Assembly: GCA_049297375.1 (NCBI GenBank)
Contig: JBAQUF010000062.1
Span: 1-15,835, forward strand
DNA: 15,835 nucleotides
Reading direction: 5' to 3'
Source: JAAZNV01 sp049297375
Lineage (GTDB): Bacteria; Patescibacteriota; WWE3; UBA101185; UBA10185
Made by a program: the position numbers and the translations under genes. Below the pieces are notes generated by a model that saw only the letters and a list, made by a program, of their open reading frames with translations, was not told the origin of the DNA and ran no database searches. Shown here piece after piece: positions 1 through 4,547 of the stretch (within the stretch, counting starts at the first letter, position 1; the number at the start of each line of letters is the position of its first letter).

Positions 1-3
1 GGT

Positions 4-9
4 TATAAT
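4..9 (+). promoter_or_regulatory. Possible -10 box upstream of tmk
   Basis: A perfect TATAAT hexamer lies 35 bases before the tmk start. The -35 region would lie outside the window, so the promoter cannot be fully judged. No Shine-Dalgarno sequence is visible before the ATG at 45. A CATATT at 34-39 is an alternative -10 box that would give an almost leaderless transcript. Confidence 0.35.
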
Positions 10-44
10 CAGATTAAAATCCATAGCAAAAGCCATATTTCACT

Positions 45-671
45 ATGCAATACTTAGATACAAAAACACGTGGTAAATTTATAGTTCTTTACGGACCAAA
101 TAACATTGGAAAATCCACTCAAATAGGAATGCTAGCATCTAGAATAATTACCGAATATCACGAACAAGTTTTACTAGTTAAATACCCTATTTATGGTTTA
201 GAACCTACAGGACCGGAGATAAAAAGAAATATTAAGAATAGTTCCAAAAGAATTAAAAGAATACCTGATTTAAACCTTCAAAAATTATATGCCCAAAATA
301 GAAAGGACTTTCAAAATGTTTTGGAAACATGTTTAAAGTCTGGAGTGCATGTTATTGCTGAAGACTATATAGGTACAGGAATTGCATGGGGAATGACCAA
401 AGGAATAGAACACAATAAGTTATTAGAAATAAATAATTATCTTCTAATCCCCGATGTTTCAATTTTGCTAGATGGAGAAAGATTTAAAGGTTCAATTGAA
501 AAACATCATATCTTTGAAAATGCAGGAGATGAAGTTTGGAACAAAAACAGGAAAATACATTTAAAACTAGCTAAAATATATAAATGGAAGAAAGTAAGAT
601 CCGATAACCCAAAGGAGAAGGTACATGAAGATATTTGGAAAGTAGTTAATAAGGAATTTAAGTTACACTGA
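45..671 (+). CDS. tmk: Thymidylate kinase (dTMP kinase), divergent form
   Basis: The 208-residue protein is a P-loop nucleoside monophosphate kinase, expected to phosphorylate dTMP to dTDP with ATP in the cytoplasm for DNA precursor supply. The Walker A motif is GPNNIGKST at residues 17-25. A conserved thymidylate-kinase stretch follows with YPIYGLEPTGPEIK, where the substrate-binding segment is expected. The usual DRY motif before the substrate-binding helix appears as EDY, followed by IGTGIAWG, as I recall for Patescibacteria-type enzymes. The length matches the family (about 200-215). The gene converges on the methyltransferase with only 7 bases between the stop codons and no hairpin terminator visible there. 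The ATG at 45 is the first start in frame and places the P-loop at the usual distance. Substrate specificity for dTMP is inferred from the family; a broader deoxynucleotide kinase is the main alternative. Confidence 0.85.
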   Translation: MQYLDTKTRGKFIVLYGPNNIGKSTQIGMLASRIITEYHEQVLLVKYPIYGLEPTGPEIKRNIKNSSKRIKRIPDLNLQKLYAQNRKDFQNVLETCLKSGVHVIAEDYIGTGIAWGMTKGIEHNKLLEINNYLLIPDVSILLDGERFKGSIEKHHIFENAGDEVWNKNRKIHLKLAKIYKWKKVRSDNPKEKVHEDIWKVVNKEFKLH

Positions 672-678
672 ACAACAC

Positions 679-1428
679 TCATTTAATTTTTCTTATTTTA
701 TAGAAGATTGACGGACCAAAATAAACTGAAGAAAGTATTCCTTGAAAAACACTCTCTAATCTTAATAACAAATCAAACGGAAGGATTCTTTTAATAAAAG
801 CTGATCTAAAGTTAGAAACAGATAACCTTCTTTCTATAATAAATCCATGTTTCTTTAATAAATCCTCTACATACTTTGGATGGTGATTAAGAAATGTAAC
901 ATCTTTGGAAGCAACACTAATGGAATCTTTCTTAAAATATTTAAAATTAAACTTAAGTAAATTCAAAACAACAGACTTAAAGTGAACCTTATTTGCAATT
1001 TCTAGAATAAAAACACCATCATTTTTTAAAATCTTGCTTATTTCTTCAAACGTTTTATCTAAGTCTTTCAAATGATGGGAAACTCTTATCATAGAAACAC
1101 AATCATATTTTCTATCAACTAAACTTGAAAGATTATATACATCTCCATTAATGGTATTAATACTTAAACCTAAGCTTTTAGCATTTTGTTGAGCTATCTC
1201 TAGCAACTTAACAGAATAATCAAAAATTGAAATATCACCAAATGTTTCTTTATAAACAGAAAGAAGTCTTCCAAATCCTCCGCCCACGTCAATAATACTT
1301 CTCTCTTTATTAAAATCTTCAGGAAGAAGCTTTTTTAATGCAGTAAATTCAGATACATTTTCGTAATCTCTTCCTTTCCAGTACTTTGTATAATCATAGG
1401 TTTTATCGTTGTAGTCTGCACCCACCAT
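679..1428 (-). CDS. Class I SAM-dependent methyltransferase
   Basis: This 249-residue protein has a Rossmann-type methyltransferase core. Motif I is seen as IIDVGGGFGRL at about residues 45-55. The acidic end of beta-2 (IFDYS) follows, then NGDVYNL for motif II/III, and a post-motif region ISKILKNDGVFILEIANK typical of the Methyltransf_11/UbiE-like group. The C-terminal third is basic and hydrophobic and has no recognised motif. The substrate cannot be read from the sequence; small molecules, quinones, lipids or sugars are all possible for this superfamily. It is transcribed toward tmk. A TAAAAT box ends 7 bases before the ATG and no Shine-Dalgarno is visible, so it may be translated from a leaderless message. 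The hairpin at 1457-1482 separates it from the RRM gene, so it is probably its own transcription unit. Confidence 0.8.
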   Translation of the reverse strand: MVGADYNDKTYDYTKYWKGRDYENVSEFTALKKLLPEDFNKERSIIDVGGGFGRLLSVYKETFGDISIFDYSVKLLEIAQQNAKSLGLSINTINGDVYNLSSLVDRKYDCVSMIRVSHHLKDLDKTFEEISKILKNDGVFILEIANKVHFKSVVLNLLKFNFKYFKKDSISVASKDVTFLNHHPKYVEDLLKKHGFIIERRLSVSNFRSAFIKRILPFDLLLRLESVFQGILSSVYFGPSIFYKIRKIK

Positions 1429-1435
1429 ATAATAT

Positions 1436-1441
1436 ATTTTA
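1436..1441 (-). promoter_or_regulatory. Candidate -10 box of the methyltransferase gene
   Basis: The reverse strand reads TAAAAT, ending 7 bases before the ATG at 1428. No convincing -35 hexamer is found 16-18 bases upstream. It is proposed because the same close spacing recurs at better promoters in this window. Confidence 0.3.
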
Positions 1442-1456
1442 CCTTAAATTAATACA

Positions 1457-1482
1457 AAAGACTCCGTTTTCACGGAGTCTTT
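1457..1482 (-). terminator. Rho-independent terminator after the RRM gene
   Basis: A perfect 10-bp stem (1457-1466 with 1473-1482, AAAGACTCCG against CGGAGTCTTT) encloses a 6-base loop. On the minus strand it is followed by TTTTGTATT. It lies 27 bases downstream of the stop of the RRM gene and before the methyltransferase promoter, as expected for an intrinsic terminator. Confidence 0.85.
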
Positions 1483-1508
1483 GTTTCAAAGTATTTCCCT
1501 AATAAATC

Positions 1509-1784
1509 TTATCTTCTAAAATTTCTTTCAGGTCTTTCTTCTCTAGGTCTAGCTATAGAAACAACGACGTTTCTTCCTTCCATATCTTTGTCGTTGAGCT
1601 CTGCAATAGCTTTTTGAGCTGCTGAATCGTCTTCTAATTCGACGAATCCAAAGCCCTTGCTTCTTCCACTCATCTTATCAAAGATGACTGATGCAGATAC
1701 TATATTTCCATATGCTGAAAACATATCCTTTAATGAATCATCATTAAAGCTGTAGGGTAAATTTCCTACGTATAATTTAGTCAA
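1509..1784 (-). CDS. RRM-domain RNA-binding protein
   Basis: The protein is a single RNA recognition motif with a short basic tail, 91 residues from the proposed start. The RNP2 motif is LYVGNL at residues 4-9 and RNP1 is KGFGFVEL in the middle of the domain, with the aromatic residues that stack on RNA. The tail ends in RPREERPERNFRR. It probably binds single-stranded RNA as a chaperone or post-transcriptional regulator, like the small cyanobacterial Rbp proteins. The start is taken as TTG at 1784: AGGTGG (1794-1799) lies 9 bases upstream, and the protein then begins with TKLYVGNLPY as homologues do. A frame extension to a TTG at 1811 would translate through this Shine-Dalgarno and is unlikely. 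It has its own promoter about 140 bases upstream and a strong terminator, so it is monocistronic with a long leader. Confidence 0.9.
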   Translation of the reverse strand: MTKLYVGNLPYSFNDDSLKDMFSAYGNIVSASVIFDKMSGRSKGFGFVELEDDSAAQKAIAELNDKDMEGRNVVVSIARPREERPERNFRR

Positions 1785-1921
1785 ACTAACACACCACCTT
1801 CCAAAGAACAAAATACAACATTTTTTAGTCTCTTAAAAAATGGGAAATGCTTTGATAAGTCTGGGCGTTAAAGCCTGAAGAAAATTACCTAGATTTCTAA
1901 CATTCGTAAGAGAGCATAAAC
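1785..1921 (-). promoter_or_regulatory. Long 5' leader of the RRM gene with an upstream ORF
   Basis: Between the extended -10 box and the TTG start lie about 130 untranslated bases. They contain a perfect 7-bp inverted repeat (1821-1827 with 1834-1840, a T-run against an A-run around a 6-base loop). Directly after it is an 11-codon ORF, ATG at 1819-1821 to TAG at 1786-1788. That ORF runs through the Shine-Dalgarno of the RRM gene and stops one base before its TTG start. This geometry would suit translational coupling or autoregulation, but function is inferred only from layout. Confidence 0.4.
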
Positions 1922-1930
1922 ATTATAACA
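1922..1930 (-). promoter_or_regulatory. Extended -10 promoter of the RRM gene
   Basis: The reverse strand reads TGTTATAAT, a perfect extended -10 element (TGn plus TATAAT). No good -35 box is seen, which extended -10 promoters can do without. Transcription would begin near 1915, just past the stop of the 105-aa gene. Confidence 0.6.
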
Positions 1931-1946
1931 CTAATATGCTTAAAAA

Positions 1947-2264
1947 CTACAATTTCTTAGGATGGAGTACTCCTTTAGGTTTTTCTATCCTATCACCAAC
2001 TTCAAATCCATCAAACAGCTGTTTTGACAAGCTGACATTCTTTTCTTTTCCTTCATCTGTTTGAACAACAAGATAGTAGGCTGTTACATCCTTATCATCA
2101 GAATCTGTAGTCTCAAAACTCTTTTTATCTATGACTTTTCCAATCCAATAACTATCTTTTGCTTTCTTAATTAATCTAAATACAAAACGAAAGAAAAGAA
2201 ATGTAAGAAGAGCAAATACACTAAAGAAAATTATTAAGGGTAAGAATGCAACACTTTTTTCCAT
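1947..2264 (-). CDS. Small membrane protein with one helix and a soluble beta-rich tail
   Basis: I do not recognise a named function. The 105-residue protein starts with a hydrophobic segment (about residues 6-30, FLPLIIFFSVFALLTFLFF), followed by a basic turn (RLIKKAK) that should stay in the cytoplasm. The remaining 70 residues look like a small beta barrel: WIGKVIDKK, then YYLVVQTDEGKEKNVSLSKQLFDGFEVGDRI and a C-terminal PKGVLHPKKL. The pattern 'YYLV-x-T-x-x-G-x-x-x-x-V ... GD' resembles one-helix bacterial proteins of the DUF2500 kind, but I cannot assign the family. There is no Shine-Dalgarno. TGATATTAT ends 6 bases before the ATG, so the message may be leaderless. Confidence 0.75.
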   Translation of the reverse strand: MEKSVAFLPLIIFFSVFALLTFLFFRFVFRLIKKAKDSYWIGKVIDKKSFETTDSDDKDVTAYYLVVQTDEGKEKNVSLSKQLFDGFEVGDRIEKPKGVLHPKKL

Positions 2265-2270
2265 GCAAAA

Positions 2271-2279
2271 ATAATATCA
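2271..2279 (-). promoter_or_regulatory. Extended -10 promoter giving a leaderless 105-aa gene
   Basis: The reverse strand reads TGATATTAT (TGn plus TATTAT). The hexamer ends 6 bases before the ATG at 2264, placing the expected transcription start at the start codon. A second possible -10, TATAAT at 2288-2293, would give a leader of roughly 17 bases instead. Confidence 0.45.
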
Positions 2280-2296
2280 GTAAATTTATTATATTT

Positions 2297-2974
2297 CTAG
2301 TAATCTACTATTTTTCCAGATTCAATATTTATACTAGATTTTCCAAACGTTTGATCTTGTACGTTGCTGTATGGAAATTCAGAATATGAAGCTTCAATTA
2401 TAGATCCACTTATCCATTCAGGCTTGCTATAAACTCTCATAAATCCATTTTTAACATAAGATCCTATTAAGTTCTTAGTTTCATCTGTACTTAGGATATA
2501 TAAGTTTATATTCACAGGAGAAACATCTGTAGTGTGGTTGTTATAAGCAATGTATTTGCTGTCAGGAGACCAAACACAGTTTTTACCTAAATCAACCTTT
2601 TCTAAGTTGCTCCCATCTATATTTGATACATACAACCACATTGGGGTGATAGTATGAACGATAAAACATATCTTTTTCTTATCTGGGGAAATACTAATAT
2701 CTGAAAATGACTCAAAGTTTTCAATTTTACTTCCACTAAGTACAAGCTCAACAGAATCGGGAGATACTACTTTAACAATGTTATTATCTCTAACTTCAAG
2801 TTTAAGTTCATTATCAATCTTACCAACAGCAGCATCTTTACTAACATTACTTGGAATAGATGCACTACCAACTAAGTCTTCTACTTTAATATTTTTATAT
2901 ATCCAGAAACTGCAACCAAGGAACAAAATACCAATTAAAATAAATGTATAAACAGAAGATAATATTTTTCTCAT
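2297..2974 (-). CDS. Membrane-anchored protein with TolB-like (PD40) repeats
   Basis: The 225-residue protein has an N-terminal membrane anchor (residues 2-26, basic RK then a long hydrophobic run) and an exported domain. FLGC in the anchor is not a good lipobox, and hydrophobic sequence continues beyond the cysteine, so a signal anchor is more likely than a lipoprotein. The exported part holds at least two TolB/PD40-type beta-propeller blades: ISISPDKKKICFI followed by LYVSNIDGSNLEKVDLG, then VWSPDSKYIAYNN followed by LYILSTDE. Full propellers have six or seven blades, so this is a short version or needs a partner. The ATG at 2974 is preferred over an in-frame TTG at 2992 because TTGCTT-N17-GATAAT ends 6 bases before it. 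No Shine-Dalgarno is present. The ligand is unknown. Confidence 0.75.
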   Translation of the reverse strand: MRKILSSVYTFILIGILFLGCSFWIYKNIKVEDLVGSASIPSNVSKDAAVGKIDNELKLEVRDNNIVKVVSPDSVELVLSGSKIENFESFSDISISPDKKKICFIVHTITPMWLYVSNIDGSNLEKVDLGKNCVWSPDSKYIAYNNHTTDVSPVNINLYILSTDETKNLIGSYVKNGFMRVYSKPEWISGSIIEASYSEFPYSNVQDQTFGKSSINIESGKIVDY

Positions 2975-2980
2975 AGGTAA

Positions 2981-3009
2981 ATTATCTTTCAAAGCTACTG
3001 TTTAAGCAA
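2981..3009 (-). promoter_or_regulatory. Leaderless promoter of the TolB-like gene
   Basis: On the minus strand TTGCTT (3004-3009) is followed after exactly 17 bases by GATAAT (2981-2986), and after 6 more by the ATG at 2974. Transcription should start at or next to the start codon. The promoter sits just beyond the terminator of the upstream 170-aa gene. Confidence 0.6.
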
Positions 3010-3042
3010 ATTAAAATCCCGCAAATTTTGTGTTTGCGGGAT
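3007..3042 (-). terminator. Terminator of the 170-aa cassette gene (copy 1 of a repeat)
   Basis: A perfect 10-bp stem (3016-3025 with 3033-3042, ATCCCGCAAA against TTTGCGGGAT) has a 7-base loop and is followed on the minus strand by TTTTAATTT. It lies 15 bases beyond the stop of the 170-aa gene. Confidence 0.85.
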
Positions 3043-3046
3043 AAGC
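3013..3046. repeat. 34-bp direct repeat carrying a terminator, copy 1
   Basis: This 34-base stretch is identical, base for base, to 3637-3670. Each copy follows one of two adjacent small genes and contains the complete stem and loop of its terminator. Confidence 0.95.
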
Positions 3047-3057
3047 AAAGGCAGTTA

Positions 3058-3570
3058 CTAGATATGTGTAAAGTAGCAAAGAAATTCGCGATAGGTGATA
3101 CCTATTGTCTCGCCATAATTGCACCCAGTTTTTATCTTAAGATACACCTTCCCCCTTTCGTATGACAGAACCTTCACTACAGTATCTTTTGCAATGAATT
3201 TAAGCTGAGCAGTTTCAAAGAGTTGTCTAATTTCATAACTCAGTACATTAATTTCTAATTTATGGTAGCTATCAAGAACAGGAAGCACATTTAAATCAAT
3301 TATCTTATCATCTCGAAGTACCAAACGAAATTTACTTTGCCACTCAGTTGGATTGTTACTTTCGTTGTACTCATACTCAGCTCTTCCCCGAACAACTTGA
3401 AACTTTATACAATTTGGGGTGCTTGACAATACTAGAACAATGCTGCCTTCATCAATTTTTGAAGGGTTACCGTGTCTATACTCTTCCCAATCCGAAGGAA
3501 AAGTAGCATCCCCTGTAACAATCCACAGATCATTACTTTTTGGAACTACAACTTCCGTTTCACTTACCAT
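3058..3570 (-). CDS. Small beta-rich protein, probable tandem-domain paralogue of the 82-aa neighbour
   Basis: No named family is recognised. The 170 residues have no signal peptide or membrane helix, so the protein is probably cytoplasmic. Residues 14-97 share a pattern with the 82-aa neighbour: W16, D21-x-T23, G42-S43, V45-x-V47, S79-K80-F81, D87, D92-L93 and P97 match W15, D20-x-T22, G37-T38, V40-x-V42, S61-R62-F63, D69, D74-L75 and P77. Residues 125-167 look like a second copy, with KDTVVKV at 128-134 and G140 spaced as in the neighbour. Short strands separated by turns suggest SH3-like barrels. The start is set by AAAGGAG at 3576-3582, 5 bases before ATG. Promoter, ribosome site and terminator all match those of the neighbour, so both are single-gene units. 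Hand reading suggests slightly higher GC than adjacent genes. Confidence 0.7.
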   Translation of the reverse strand: MVSETEVVVPKSNDLWIVTGDATFPSDWEEYRHGNPSKIDEGSIVLVLSSTPNCIKFQVVRGRAEYEYNESNNPTEWQSKFRLVLRDDKIIDLNVLPVLDSYHKLEINVLSYEIRQLFETAQLKFIAKDTVVKVLSYERGKVYLKIKTGCNYGETIGITYREFLCYFTHI

Positions 3571-3575
3571 TCTCT

Positions 3576-3582
3576 CTCCTTT
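3576..3582 (-). promoter_or_regulatory. Strong Shine-Dalgarno of the 170-aa gene
   Basis: AAAGGAG stands 5 bases before the ATG at 3570. It is notable because most housekeeping genes in the window have no such sequence. Confidence 0.8.
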
Positions 3583-3602
3583 ATTTGCTTATTTAGAAGT
3601 GG

Positions 3603-3611
3603 ATTATAGCA
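3603..3611 (-). promoter_or_regulatory. Extended -10 promoter of the 170-aa gene
   Basis: The reverse strand reads TGCTATAAT followed by CCA. With a start near 3596 the leader is about 25 bases. The stretch from TTTGTG through TATAATCCA matches the promoter of the 82-aa gene at all but one base. Confidence 0.7.
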
Positions 3612-3630
3612 CAAAGTAAAAACTTATAGG

Positions 3631-3666
3631 AAAAAGAAAATCCCGCAAATTTTGTGTTTGCGGGAT
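3631..3666 (-). terminator. Terminator of the 82-aa cassette gene (copy 2 of a repeat)
   Basis: The same 10-bp stem and 7-base loop as at 3016-3042 (here 3640-3649 with 3657-3666), followed on the minus strand by TTTTCTTTTT, a better U-tract than copy 1. It starts 9 bases beyond the stop of the 82-aa gene. Confidence 0.88.
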
Positions 3667-3670
3667 AAGC
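3637..3670. repeat. 34-bp direct repeat carrying a terminator, copy 2
   Basis: Identical to 3013-3046. The two copies are 624 bases apart and bracket the 170-aa gene together with its promoter, so recombination between them would delete or duplicate one complete cassette. Confidence 0.95.
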
Positions 3671-3675
3671 GTAAT

Positions 3676-3924
3676 CTATACTAAAAGAATAGAAGGTAAA
3701 AGATCAAACGACGCCCAATCCTTGATTGCAACTTCAAATCGAGATCCTGGATCCTCACCTTTTAGAATTACAACTAAAGGACCTTTCTTAGCACCTATAA
3801 CCTTAACACGTGTGCCCTTTTTTAATTTGTGAGTGTAGCTGTCTCGAAGACCCTCCACTGTTACATCTTTGCGAGCTACCCACGTGCTTCCAACACTTGG
3901 GTACTTAAACTTAGACTTCCTCAT
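3676..3924 (-). CDS. Small single-domain beta-rich protein, cassette paralogue
   Basis: I do not recognise this 82-residue protein. It is basic at the N-terminus (RKSKFKY), has no membrane segment, and is patterned like a small SH3-like barrel: VGSTWVARKDVTV, then LKKGTRVKVIGAKKGPLVVILKG, then RFEVAIKDW. It aligns with the first half of the 170-aa neighbour (W15, D20, G37, F63, D69 and P77 equivalents at similar spacing), and KKGTRVKV also fits that protein's second half. The ATG at 3924 follows AAAGGAG by 6 bases. Promoter, leader and terminator closely match the neighbour's, so the two look like duplicated gene cassettes. GC is about 41 percent by hand count, against about 30 percent in sampled lines of clp. 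Binding of nucleic acid or protein would be plausible, but that is a guess. Confidence 0.7.
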   Translation of the reverse strand: MRKSKFKYPSVGSTWVARKDVTVEGLRDSYTHKLKKGTRVKVIGAKKGPLVVILKGEDPGSRFEVAIKDWASFDLLPSILLV

Positions 3925-3930
3925 TTATCT

Positions 3931-3937
3931 CTCCTTT
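3931..3937 (-). promoter_or_regulatory. Strong Shine-Dalgarno of the 82-aa gene
   Basis: AAAGGAG stands 6 bases before the ATG at 3924, the same motif as in the 170-aa gene and very like that of the 114-aa gene. Confidence 0.8.
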
Positions 3938-3956
3938 ATATGTGTTTTGAAATTGG

Positions 3957-3965
3957 ATTATAACA
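3957..3965 (-). promoter_or_regulatory. Extended -10 promoter of the 82-aa gene
   Basis: The reverse strand reads TGTTATAAT followed by CCA. Transcription would start near 3950, giving a leader of about 26 bases. It lies only 9 bases from the rplS stop codon, and no terminator hairpin for rplS is visible between them. Confidence 0.7.
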
Positions 3966-3973
3966 CAAAAAGA

Positions 3974-4507
3974 CTAATATCTTTCTTTAATACGAGTAGC
4001 TTGCTTACCAACTCTTTCTCTTAAGTAATAAAGCTTGGATCTTCTAACTTTACCTTTTTTAACAACCTTAATTCCTTCAATATTTGGAGAACAAATAGGA
4101 AATATTCTTTCAACACCAACTCTATCAACAGATATCTTTCTAACCGTAAAAGTCTTGGAAACACCACTACCTTTAATAGCAATAACTATACCTTGGTAAG
4201 GTTGAATTCTTGTTTTATCTCCTTCAACAATCTTGTAACTAACCTTAATAGTATCTCCAACTCTAAATTCTTGAATCTTTTCTTCACCTGGTTTTACAGG
4301 CTCCAATTCAACTTCCTCCTCAACTACATCTTTTTGTTCCTCTTCAATTACGTCTGCAGGTTCCTTAACCTCAGCATCTTCAACTTCTTTAACTTCAGTC
4401 TTTTCTTCTACAAACTTCTCAACAGGTTTATCTTCTACTGCATTCTCAGCTAACTGAGTAGAATCTTTAACTTCTTCTTTTTTAATATCTTTCTTTTCTT
4501 CTGCCAT
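3974..4507 (-). CDS. rplS: Ribosomal protein L19 with an acidic N-terminal extension
   Basis: Residues from about 79 to the end form a complete bL19: IQEFRVGDTIKV, then IQPYQGIVIAIKGSGVSKTFTVRKIS, then GVERIFPICSPNIEGIKV and the basic end KVRRSKLYYLRERVGKQATRIKERY. It sits at the 30S-50S interface of the ribosome. The first roughly 78 residues are an extra low-complexity tail dominated by Glu, Lys, Val and Asp, ending in PVKPGEEK; ordinary L19 is about 115 residues in total. The tail is probably disordered. ATG at 4507 is preferred to an in-frame TTG at 4528 because it gives the usual MAEEKK-type start; no Shine-Dalgarno is present in either case. It lies 40 bases after clp and may have its own promoter in that gap. 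Confidence 0.95.
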   Translation of the reverse strand: MAEEKKDIKKEEVKDSTQLAENAVEDKPVEKFVEEKTEVKEVEDAEVKEPADVIEEEQKDVVEEEVELEPVKPGEEKIQEFRVGDTIKVSYKIVEGDKTRIQPYQGIVIAIKGSGVSKTFTVRKISVDRVGVERIFPICSPNIEGIKVVKKGKVRRSKLYYLRERVGKQATRIKERY

Positions 4508-4518
4508 AAGCTTTAAAG

Positions 4519-4547
4519 AGCGTACCAAATTTAAAAGGATATTTCAA
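4519..4547 (-). promoter_or_regulatory. Possible promoter of rplS
   Basis: TTGAAA (4542-4547) directly abuts the clp stop codon and is followed after 17 bases by TACGCT (4519-4524), a weak -10 that keeps the conserved TA and final T. Transcription would begin about 4 bases before the ATG. Read-through from clp is the alternative. Confidence 0.35.

Noticed and set aside
90..722. ACGGACCAAA repeated in tmk and near the end of the methyltransferase gene
   Set aside because: A 10-base match inside two coding regions, encoding unrelated residues in opposite directions; chance is sufficient.
1785..1921. A known riboswitch in the RRM leader
   Set aside because: No recognised aptamer core could be read by eye; only a simple AT hairpin and short ORFs are supported.
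2896..2974. Lipoprotein signal in the TolB-like protein (FLGC)
   Set aside because: The residues before Cys do not fit a standard lipobox and hydrophobic sequence continues past the Cys; a membrane anchor is the simpler reading.
3058..3924. The cassette pair as a toxin-antitoxin module
   Set aside because: Each gene has its own promoter and terminator instead of an overlapping bicistronic layout, and no toxin or DNA-binding antitoxin motif is visible.
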